Shown: positions 18,623-26,217 of the stretch, piece by piece
How the letters are laid out: every line of letters begins with the position of its first letter
Numbering within the stretch: the first letter of the stretch is position 1
Notes under the pieces: generated by a model
What the model was told of the DNA's origin: nothing
Databases searched by the model: none
The model's input: the letters and a program-made list of their open reading frames with translations, nothing else
Source: Buchnera aphidicola (Ceratovacuna japonica)
Lineage (GTDB): Bacteria > Pseudomonadota > Gammaproteobacteria > Enterobacterales > Enterobacteriaceae
Assembly: GCA_024349705.1 (NCBI GenBank)
Contig: AP026065.1
Location: forward strand, 62,001 to 126,000
Length of the DNA: 64,000 nt
Direction: 5' to 3'
Translations under genes and position numbers: made by a program

Positions 18623-19221
18623 CAAAAGACATAGTTATTGTTAATACTGAATCTTCTAATATGTCATCTTTAAGATTAGCAATTAATAGATTAGGATACG
18701 AAGCATATATTACGAAAAACTTAAAAACAATTAAAAATTCTAGAAAATTATTTTTTCCAGGTATAGGTAATGCTGAATATGTAATGAATTTTATAAAAAA
18801 AAGAAAAATAGATTTTGAAATATTAAACTATAAAAATCCAATTTTAGGAATTTGCTTAGGAATGCAACTATTTTGTAGAAATAGTGAAGAAAATATTAAT
18901 GGTTCTATTGTTAAAACTTTTAATATTATAAAAAGTTCTTCTAGATTAATAAGATCTAACAGATTACCAATACCTCATATTGGGTGGAATAATGTAGTAC
19001 ATAATAATGATATACTGTTCAAAAACATCCCACAAGGAGAAAGATTTTATTTTATGAATAGTTATATTGTTCCAATTAATGAAAATACTATTTCTAGAAC
19101 TTTTTATGGAGAATATTTTTCATCATCTATAAGATTCAAAAATTTTTTTGGTGTTCAGTTTCATCCAGAAAAATCTGGATTTTATGGATCTTTATTACTT
19201 AAAAACTTTTTATTGGTGTGA
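18619..19221 (+). CDS. hisH: Imidazole glycerol phosphate synthase, glutaminase subunit
   Basis: 200 residues (E. coli 196). Class I amidotransferase supplying ammonia to HisF. The triad is visible: Cys79 in LGICLGMQLF, His182 and Glu184 in FGVQFHPEKSG; the P-loop-like FFPGIGNAEYVM and PHIGWN are also typical. Its ATG overlaps the hisB stop (ATGA), and hisA begins right after it. Confidence 0.97.
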   Translation: MTKDIVIVNTESSNMSSLRLAINRLGYEAYITKNLKTIKNSRKLFFPGIGNAEYVMNFIKKRKIDFEILNYKNPILGICLGMQLFCRNSEENINGSIVKTFNIIKSSSRLIRSNRLPIPHIGWNNVVHNNDILFKNIPQGERFYFMNSYIVPINENTISRTFYGEYFSSSIRFKNFFGVQFHPEKSGFYGSLLLKNFLLV

Positions 19222-19223
19222 AA

Positions 19224-19958
19224 ATGATAATTCCTTCATTAGATATATTAAACGGTAATATAGTTAGATTATATAAGGGAAATTATAAGAAGATTAAATT
19301 TTATAACTATAATTTATTTAATCTGTCAGAATCATATAGATTAGAAGGTGCTAATATTATTCATTTAGTAGATTTAAATGGTAGTAAAGATCCTAAAAAA
19401 AGACAAATAAAATTTATAGAAAATTTTATAAAAAATACAAAATTATCTGTACAAATAGGAGGGGGAATTAGAAATATTGAAGATATAAAAAATTTATTGT
19501 TATGTGGAGTTAAAAGAATTGTAATAGGATCTCATGCTATTATTAATATTGCAGAAACTAAAAAATGGTTTAGAAAATATGGAAGCAAGTTAGTTCTAGC
19601 TGTTGATGTTATTTATAAGAATGAATATGAAAATGAAGTTAAAATAAATGGATGGACAAAAAAATCAAAAAAAAATATGATGGAAATAATTAATGAATAT
19701 ACAGAAAATGGATTAAAACATTTGTTGTGTACAGATATTAATAAAGATGGAACTTTAAAAGGACCTAACTTTTCTTTATATAAAAAAATAATTAGTAAAT
19801 TTAAATATTTATCTGTTCAAGCTTCAGGAGGAATAAGTTGTTTAAAAGATATAAAAAAAATAAGATCTTGTAATGTTTCAAATGTTATAGTTGGAAGAGC
19901 TCTTTTAGAAAATAAATTTAGTTTACAGGAGGCTATATTATGTTGGCGAAAAGGATAA
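19224..19958 (+). CDS. hisA: ProFAR isomerase (HisA)
   Basis: 244 residues (E. coli 245). A TIM-barrel isomerase opening the ring of ProFAR. MIIPSLDILNGNIVRLYKGN contains the first catalytic Asp (residue 7), VQIGGGIRNIEDI is a phosphate-binding loop, LLCTDINKDGTLKGPN holds the second Asp, and QASGGISCLKDI the other phosphate loop. I start at ATG 19224, which matches the family start; an in-frame GTG at 19218 overlapping the hisH stop would add two residues. The 3' end overlaps hisF by 19 bases. Confidence 0.95.
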   Translation: MIIPSLDILNGNIVRLYKGNYKKIKFYNYNLFNLSESYRLEGANIIHLVDLNGSKDPKKRQIKFIENFIKNTKLSVQIGGGIRNIEDIKNLLLCGVKRIVIGSHAIINIAETKKWFRKYGSKLVLAVDVIYKNEYENEVKINGWTKKSKKNMMEIINEYTENGLKHLLCTDINKDGTLKGPNFSLYKKIISKFKYLSVQASGGISCLKDIKKIRSCNVSNVIVGRALLENKFSLQEAILCWRKG

Positions 19959-20716
19959 TTCCTTGTTTAGATATTAAAGATAACAAACTAGTTAAAGGTA
20001 TAAAATTTAGAAATCATAGAACGATATCTAAAGACATGTTTTCTATTATTAAAAATTATGTTTTAGATAAAGCTGATGAATTAGTTTTTTATGATATCAC
20101 TGCTTATACAAAAAATAGATTAGTAAATGAAAAATTAGTACAGAAAATTTCAGAAATTATAGATATACCTTTTTGTGTATCTGGAGGTATAAAAACTATG
20201 GAAGATGCAAATAAAATACTTATGTCTGGAGCTGACAAAATTTCAATAAATTCTCCTGCTATAGATGATCCAAATTTAATAAGTAAATTAGCTAATAGAT
20301 TTGGAAGTCAATGTGTGGTAGTAGGAATAGATTCATTTTTTGATTCTTCTATAAAAAAATATGTTGTTTTTAAATATACAGGAGATTCTAAAAAAACTGT
20401 TAGAACTAATTTATATACGTTAGATTGGATTAATCAAATTCAAGATTTAGGAGCTGGAGAAATAGTTTTAAATGTTATAAATTTTGATGGATTATGTTTA
20501 GGATATGACATAAGACAATTAAAAAAAATAAGAAAAATATGTAAAATACCTTTGATAGCATCGAGTGGAGCTGGATCCTTTAACCATTTTTATAAAGTGT
20601 TTAAAGAAGCTGATGTAAATGGAGCATTAGCTGCATCAGTATTTCATGATAATAAAATTAATATTAAAAGTTTAAAAAAATTCTTATTTAATAAAGGTAT
20701 AGAAGTTAGATTATGA
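19940..20716 (+). CDS. hisF: Imidazole glycerol phosphate synthase, cyclase subunit
   Basis: 258 residues, as in E. coli. It uses ammonia from HisH to form imidazole glycerol phosphate and AICAR. Catalytic Asp11 (IIPCLDIKDNKLVKG) and Asp131 (VVVGIDSFFD) are present, with phosphate loops CVSGGIKTMED and IASSGAGSFNHF. The usual NQDG block near residue 178 reads NFDG and the following residues diverge (LCLGYD), a mild departure. ACAGGAGG at 19925-19932 is a strong ribosome site inside hisA; ATGA couples it to hisI. Confidence 0.96.
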   Translation: MLAKRIIPCLDIKDNKLVKGIKFRNHRTISKDMFSIIKNYVLDKADELVFYDITAYTKNRLVNEKLVQKISEIIDIPFCVSGGIKTMEDANKILMSGADKISINSPAIDDPNLISKLANRFGSQCVVVGIDSFFDSSIKKYVVFKYTGDSKKTVRTNLYTLDWINQIQDLGAGEIVLNVINFDGLCLGYDIRQLKKIRKICKIPLIASSGAGSFNHFYKVFKEADVNGALAASVFHDNKINIKSLKKFLFNKGIEVRL

Positions 20717-21327
20717 TAACAGAAAATATAATTTCTTGTATAAATTGGAAAAAAGTTAGAAACATGGTTCCTGTAATAATACAAAACAACTTTTCTGGAA
20801 GAATATTGATGTTGGGATATATGAATAAAGAAGCATTAAAAACTACAATTAATAAAAAAGTTGTTACTTTTTATTCTAGAGTAAAAAAAAGACTATGGAC
20901 AAAAGGAGAGACTTCAGGAAATTACTTAAAAGTAGTTGACATAATTTTGGATTGTGATTTGGATAGTATAATAATGTTAGTAAATCCTATAGGAAAAACA
21001 TGTCATTTAAAAAATAATAGTTGTTTTAATTATAAAGATACTTGTTTTGATTTTTTATATATTTTGGAAGATATAATAGAAAATAAAAAAAAAGTTTCCA
21101 AAAATTCTTATACTAATAGGTTATATAATTCTGGAATTGAAAGAATAGCCCAAAAAGTTGGAGAAGAATCTGTTGAAACTATTTTATCTTCTTTAGGAAA
21201 AGATTCTAATAAATTTATCAATGAAGTTTCTGATCTAATTTATCATTTATTAGTTTTAATACATATTAAAAATTTAAATATGCATAAAATAATATGTAAT
21301 TTAATGAAACGAAATAAAATTAGTTAA
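20713..21327 (+). CDS. hisI: Bifunctional PRA-CH / PRA-PH (HisIE)
   Basis: 204 residues (E. coli 203). The N-terminal cyclohydrolase (1-110) shows MLGYMNKEALKTT, TFYSR..KRLWTKGETSGN, the metal cluster DCDLDS and CHLKNNSC. The C-terminal pyrophosphohydrolase (111-204) has SYTNRLYNSGIERIAQKVGEESVETI and NEVSDLIYHLLVLI with the acidic Mg site. These are steps 2 and 3 of histidine synthesis. Its ATG overlaps the hisF stop. Last gene of the his operon. Confidence 0.96.
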   Translation: MITENIISCINWKKVRNMVPVIIQNNFSGRILMLGYMNKEALKTTINKKVVTFYSRVKKRLWTKGETSGNYLKVVDIILDCDLDSIIMLVNPIGKTCHLKNNSCFNYKDTCFDFLYILEDIIENKKKVSKNSYTNRLYNSGIERIAQKVGEESVETILSSLGKDSNKFINEVSDLIYHLLVLIHIKNLNMHKIICNLMKRNKIS

Positions 21328-21398
21328 AATTTTTTATTAAGTTTTTAAAAAAAAATATATTATAATAATTTTTATTATAATTTTTTAGGTAAAATTTC

Positions 21399-22802
21399 AT
21401 GAAAAAAGAGAGTGTTGGAATAATTGGTATGTCAGTTATGGGAAAAAATTTATGTTTAAATTTAGAGAGAAATGGATATTTAGTTTCTATATTTAATAGA
21501 TCTTATCAAAAAGCTAAAGAAATATCAGAAAAAAATTCTAAAAAAAATATTTTTTGCTTTAAAAAAATAAAAGATTTTGTTTATTCAGTCAAAAGACCTA
21601 GAAAAATATTTTTAATGATAAAATCTGGACATGTTACAGATAACGTCATAGAATCTATTTTAAAATATTTGAATAAAAAAGATATAATAATAGATTTAGG
21701 AAATTCTTTTTATAAAGATACTATAAGAAGAGAAAAATATTTATATAATTTAGGTATAAAATTTGTAGGAGCTGGAATTTCTGGTGGAGAAATGGGTGCT
21801 TTATTAGGTCCTTCTATTATGCCAGGATGTAAAAAAAGTGTGTATGATATAATAAAACCTATTTTTGTAAACATATCTGCTAAATATAATGGTATTCCAT
21901 GCGTAGATTATATAGGCCCTAACGGTTCTGGTCATTATTTAAAAATGATACATAATGGAATAGAATATGGTGATATGCAAATTATATCTGAATCTTATAA
22001 TATATTAAAAAATTTATTAAATATGAATAATTTAGAAATATCTAATATTTTTAATACTTGGAATAAAGGAGAATTAAATAGTTACTTAATAGAAATTACT
22101 AAATATATATTTTTAAAAAAAGATGAAAATGGAAATTATTTAATAGATTTAATATCTGATGTTGCGAAAAACAAAGGAACAGGAAAGTGGATTTGTCAAA
22201 GCGCATTAGAAATAGAATCACCATTATCTTTAATAATTGAATCTGTATTATACAGATATATATCTTCTTTAAAGAATGAAAGGTACTTAGCATCCAAGTT
22301 ATTAAAAGGTTCAAAAAATCACTTTATTTGTGCTAATAAAGATATATTTATAGAAGATCTTAGAAGATCTTTATATATAAGCAAAATAATTTCTTATGCA
22401 CAGGGTTTTTCTCAATTAAATGTCATTTCTAAAATAAATAAATGGAATTTAAATTATATAAAAATTGCAAAAATTTTCAGAGCTGGTTGCATAATAAGAG
22501 CAAAATTTTTAGAAAAAATAATTGATGCATATAAAAATAATTTTAAATTAGAAAACTTATTATTAGATAAATATTTTTCTAAAATATCTTCTAAATATCA
22601 AAGTTCTTTAAGAAATATTGTTTCTTTGGCTATATCGAATGGAATACCAGTTCCTGCTTTTTCTTCTGCTATTTCTTATTATGATAGTTATAGATCTAAT
22701 AAGCTTTCTTCTAACTTAATACAAGCACAGAGAGATTTTTTTGGATCACATAAATATGAAAGAATAGATATAAAGGGAAATTTTCATACTAAATGGATAT
22801 AA
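21399..22802 (+). CDS. gnd: 6-phosphogluconate dehydrogenase
   Basis: 467 residues (E. coli 468). It oxidises and decarboxylates 6-phosphogluconate to ribulose-5-phosphate with NADP. The nucleotide site GIIGMSVMGKNLCLNLERNG opens the protein, followed by IIDLGNSFYKDTIRR, GAGISGGEMGALLGPSIMPG, GSGHYLKMIHNGIEYGDMQ with the catalytic lysine, and GCIIRAKFL. TAGGT precedes the ATG. It provides NADPH and pentose phosphate beside the his genes, which consume PRPP. In other Buchnera dcd follows; here only 154 bases separate gnd from metG. Confidence 0.97.
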   Translation: MKKESVGIIGMSVMGKNLCLNLERNGYLVSIFNRSYQKAKEISEKNSKKNIFCFKKIKDFVYSVKRPRKIFLMIKSGHVTDNVIESILKYLNKKDIIIDLGNSFYKDTIRREKYLYNLGIKFVGAGISGGEMGALLGPSIMPGCKKSVYDIIKPIFVNISAKYNGIPCVDYIGPNGSGHYLKMIHNGIEYGDMQIISESYNILKNLLNMNNLEISNIFNTWNKGELNSYLIEITKYIFLKKDENGNYLIDLISDVAKNKGTGKWICQSALEIESPLSLIIESVLYRYISSLKNERYLASKLLKGSKNHFICANKDIFIEDLRRSLYISKIISYAQGFSQLNVISKINKWNLNYIKIAKIFRAGCIIRAKFLEKIIDAYKNNFKLENLLLDKYFSKISSKYQSSLRNIVSLAISNGIPVPAFSSAISYYDSYRSNKLSSNLIQAQRDFFGSHKYERIDIKGNFHTKWI

Positions 22803-22956
22803 TATTTTTTTTTATTGTTAATAAATTTTATAATATTTAAAATAGTTTTAACTATAAAAATGTTATAAAATTTATAAAAAAAAATACATTTTATTTAGTT
22901 TTTTGTGTATTATATATATAATTTTATTTTTATATAATTTAATTTTTTTATAAAAT

Positions 22957-24582
22957 ATGGCAAAAAAAATTTTAGTTACATGTGCTCTTCCTTATGCAAA
23001 TGGCTCTATTCATATAGGGCATTTATTAGAACATATACAAGCAGATATATTTGTTAGATATAAAAAGATGATGAATAATAAAGTTTGGTTTATATGTGCT
23101 GATGATTCTCATGGAACCGCTATTACTATAAAAGCTAATGAAAAGAATGTTTCAGAAAAATTTTTAATATCAAAAGTTTTAAAAGAACATAAAAAAGATT
23201 TTAATAATTTTGATATATCATATGATATTTATTATTCTACACATTCTAAAGAAAATTTATTTTTTGTAAAAAAGGCTTTTTTTTCTTTGCAAAAAAAAGG
23301 ATTAATTAAAAAAAAAATTATTAGACAATTTTTTGATGAAAAAAAAAATATGTTTTTGTCTGATAGACATATATATGGATCATGTCCATTTTGTAAAAGT
23401 TCTAAAGAATATGGAGACAATTGTTCTTCCTGTGGTGCATTTTATTCAATTACAGATTTACTAAATCCTATTTCTTTTTTTTCTGGAAAAACTCCTATTT
23501 TAAAGAAAACTGTTCATTTGTTTTTTGATGTTTCTTATTTTAAAAATATGTTAAAAAAATGGATTTACTCTAATGTCTTTAATAAAAAAATTTTAAAAAA
23601 AGTTTTGGAATGGTTTAAAATAGGTTTAAAAGATTGGAACATATCTAGAGATTATCCATATTTTGGTTTTAAAATACCTGGATTTAAAAAAAAATATTTT
23701 TATGTTTGGCTAGATGCTACTATAGGATATGTTAGTACTTTTAAAAAATTGTCTAAAAAATATGATTTAAATTTTAAAGAATTTTGGAATAAAAATAGTA
23801 AAACTAAATTATATCATTTTATAGGAAAAGATATAGTAAACTTTCATAGTATATTTTGGCCATCTTTATTAGATGCTATGTCTTTAAGGAAACCAACTAA
23901 AATATACGTACATGGCCATGTTAAAGTAAATGACAAAAAGATATCCAAATCTAAAAAAAATTATGTTATAAATGCAAAAAAATGGATTAAATATTTTGAT
24001 TCTGATAGTTTAAGATATTATTATGCATCTAAACTTTCTAATAGCATAGAAGATGTCAATATAAACGGTAAAGATTTTACATATAATATAAATTCTGGTT
24101 TAGTAAATAAAATAATAAATTTAGCATCTAGAAATGCTAAATTAATAAACAAATATTTTGATGGAATGTTATCTAAAAATTTATATAGTATTAAAGAATA
24201 TAATAGTTTTTTACTAAAATTTAATAAAATAAAAATTTTTTTTAAAAAATTAGAATATAGAAAAATAATTATAGAAATTTTAAAAATTGCTGATTTTGCT
24301 AACTTTTATATAAATAAAAAATCTCCTTGGATTTTTTTAAAAAAAAATGATTTATTATATGTACAGAACATTTGCTCTATGGGTATAAATTTTTTTAGAA
24401 TTATAATGACTTATATGAAGCCAATCTTACCTAAATTATCTAAAAAAGTAGAAGATTTTTTAGGAATTGAATTAAATTTTAATAATGTAAAAGTTCCTTT
24501 ATTAAATCATAAAATTTCTAATATAAAAATATTATATAAAAGAGTTTCAATAAAAGATTTTAATAAGTTATTAAAAAAATAA
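22957..24582 (+). CDS. metG: Methionyl-tRNA synthetase
   Basis: 541 residues. Class I synthetase core with HIGH at residues 19-22 (SIHIGHLLEH), a zinc knuckle (CPFC...YGDNCSSCG), FYVWLDATIGYVS, FIGKDIVNFHS and a KMSKS variant KISKSKKN. E. coli MetG has 677 residues; the missing 130 correspond to the C-terminal tRNA-binding and dimerisation domain, which is dispensable for catalysis in E. coli. Other Buchnera MetG, as I recall, are similarly short. No ribosome site is obvious. Convergent with tilS at a distance of seven bases. Confidence 0.96.
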   Translation: MAKKILVTCALPYANGSIHIGHLLEHIQADIFVRYKKMMNNKVWFICADDSHGTAITIKANEKNVSEKFLISKVLKEHKKDFNNFDISYDIYYSTHSKENLFFVKKAFFSLQKKGLIKKKIIRQFFDEKKNMFLSDRHIYGSCPFCKSSKEYGDNCSSCGAFYSITDLLNPISFFSGKTPILKKTVHLFFDVSYFKNMLKKWIYSNVFNKKILKKVLEWFKIGLKDWNISRDYPYFGFKIPGFKKKYFYVWLDATIGYVSTFKKLSKKYDLNFKEFWNKNSKTKLYHFIGKDIVNFHSIFWPSLLDAMSLRKPTKIYVHGHVKVNDKKISKSKKNYVINAKKWIKYFDSDSLRYYYASKLSNSIEDVNINGKDFTYNINSGLVNKIINLASRNAKLINKYFDGMLSKNLYSIKEYNSFLLKFNKIKIFFKKLEYRKIIIEILKIADFANFYINKKSPWIFLKKNDLLYVQNICSMGINFFRIIMTYMKPILPKLSKKVEDFLGIELNFNNVKVPLLNHKISNIKILYKRVSIKDFNKLLKK

Positions 24583-24589
24583 ATATATT

Positions 24590-25897
24590 TTATATATTGT
24601 TTTTCCAAGACAAATTCCAGTTCTTTTTTATAATTTTTCTTTTATCTATTACTATAAATATTCCTATAGCAGATATAAAATTTTCATTGTAAAATAAAAG
24701 AGGAATATTATTATGATATATATTAGGTATTTTTAAGTATTTCCATATTTTTTTTATTTTACATGATCTATTTCTTTCATCTATTTTTATTTTACCTTGA
24801 AATTGAAATCTTATGTTTACTAAATCATTTTTTTTTGGTGCTGGAATTTTCATTCCTTTTTTGTTTACTTCTAATATACCTAATTTGTAAGGAAGACATA
24901 TTTTTTTAAAAGGATAATGACAAAAAATTATTTTATTTTTTATATTATTTGTTTTTCTTATATAATATATAATATTCTTATATTTTTGTATTTTATATTT
25001 TTTAAAACTTATTGAAGACATTTTATTATTTTTGCATAAGATAAAATCTTTATATATTTGATTTATTTTTTTATATGATAAAAATTTTTTTATTAATTTA
25101 TAAATCCAATTTCTAATTATTAATATTCCAATTTCTTTAGGAAAAATTTTTATTTTTTCTATTTTTATTTCTGTTTTATTTATTTTACATTTTTTTAATA
25201 TTGGATTTATAAAGAAATTTAATGTTTTTTGATTTTTTTGACATATTTTTGAAGTTCTATAAAAATTATTTAAAATAAAAGGCCATCTTTTTTCTAATAT
25301 AGGAATTATTTTTAATCTTATGAAATTTCTTTCAAAATAAGTATTTAAATTACTTTCATCATTTATCCATTTTATTTTTTTTTTTATGGCCCAATTTTCT
25401 AATTTTTTTTTATTAATTTTTATGAAGGGTCTTATTAAAAGTTGTTTTTTATTTCCTAAAAATGTTGATTTTCTAATTCCAGATAAACCATTAGGACCAC
25501 TTCCTCGTTTTAGAGCTAATAACAATGTTTCACATTGGTCGTTTAGATGATGACCTGTAATAATTATTTCATCTTCTAATAGTTCTTTTTTTATTATTTT
25601 ATATCTTTCTTTTCTTAGATTATTTTCTAAATTATTTTTATATTTTTTTTTTATTTTTTTTAAAATAAGTTTTATTTTATTTTTTTTACATTCTTTTATG
25701 CAATGTTTTTTCCAATATTTTGAATTTTTACTTATATTATGATTTATATGTATAGCTCTAATTTTTATTTTTTTTAATTTTTTTTTTTTTAGTATAATTA
25801 ATTGATGTAATAATACTGTAGAATCCAATCCTCCACTATATGCTATTAGTATTTTTTGATTTTTTTTAATATATTTTAAAATACTTTTTATTAACAT
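24590..25897 (-). CDS. tilS: tRNA(Ile)-lysidine synthetase
   Basis: 435 residues (E. coli 432). It converts C34 of the CAU-anticodon tRNA-Ile to lysidine so that AUA is read as isoleucine; AUA is one of the commonest codons in this window, so the enzyme must be essential. The PP-loop SGGLDSTVLL (residues 21-30) opens the N-terminal domain; ITGHHLNDQCETLLLALKRGSGPNGLSGI and ERNFIRLKIIPILEKRWP follow. The C-terminal substrate-recognition domain is diverged but present (RFQFQGKIKIDERNRSCKIKKIWK, and NENFISAIGIFI). Confidence 0.94.
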   Translation of the reverse strand: MLIKSILKYIKKNQKILIAYSGGLDSTVLLHQLIILKKKKLKKIKIRAIHINHNISKNSKYWKKHCIKECKKNKIKLILKKIKKKYKNNLENNLRKERYKIIKKELLEDEIIITGHHLNDQCETLLLALKRGSGPNGLSGIRKSTFLGNKKQLLIRPFIKINKKKLENWAIKKKIKWINDESNLNTYFERNFIRLKIIPILEKRWPFILNNFYRTSKICQKNQKTLNFFINPILKKCKINKTEIKIEKIKIFPKEIGILIIRNWIYKLIKKFLSYKKINQIYKDFILCKNNKMSSISFKKYKIQKYKNIIYYIRKTNNIKNKIIFCHYPFKKICLPYKLGILEVNKKGMKIPAPKKNDLVNIRFQFQGKIKIDERNRSCKIKKIWKYLKIPNIYHNNIPLLFYNENFISAIGIFIVIDKRKIIKKNWNLSWKNNI

Positions 25898-25934
25898 TTT
25901 ATAATATTATATAAATATTTTTTTATAGTTTTTT

Positions 25935-26008
25935 TACGTCCGAGTGGATTCGAACCACTGACATCCATCATGTCATAATGGCACTCTAACCTGCTGAGTT
26001 ACGGACGT
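25935..26008 (-). tRNA. tRNA-Val (anticodon GAC)
   Basis: Minus-strand cloverleaf of 74 bases: acceptor ACGTCCG/CGGACGT, D stem ACTC/GAGT with GG in the loop, anticodon stem CCATT/GATGG around the loop ATGACAT (anticodon GAC), T arm AGTGG-TTCGAAT-CCACT, discriminator A. It matches E. coli tRNA-Val2 closely in the acceptor, T arm and anticodon loop. CCA is not encoded and must be added by the nucleotidyltransferase. Unusual points: the first pair is A-U rather than G-C, base 32 is A rather than a pyrimidine, and the last anticodon-stem pair is U-G. Confidence 0.95.
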
Positions 26009-26025
26009 ATTAAATTATTTATAAA

Positions 26026-26054
26026 ATAATAATATATAAATAATATTTTTTCAA
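26026..26054 (-). promoter_or_regulatory. Candidate promoter for tRNA-Val
   Basis: On the minus strand TTGAAA (complement of 26049-26054), 17 bases, then TATTAT (complement of 26026-26031), about 17 bases upstream of the tRNA 5' end. Good spacing, but the background is almost pure A/T, so the match may be chance. Confidence 0.35.
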
Positions 26055-26217
26055 CATTATAAAAATATTTTTTTTTATAAATTTTTATTTTTTTATTTTA
26101 AAACTATATTCATTATAATATAAAATTTTAATATGATGTTACACAAATAGTTTTTTTATTTAAAAATTTTTTATATATATAATTAATATAATTTAACTTA
26201 CCTTTTTTTTATAAAAT

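Noticed and set aside
22821..22875. 13-base inverted repeat downstream of gnd
   Set aside because: Arms are pure A/T with a 29-base loop; several such repeats are expected by chance in a window of this composition.
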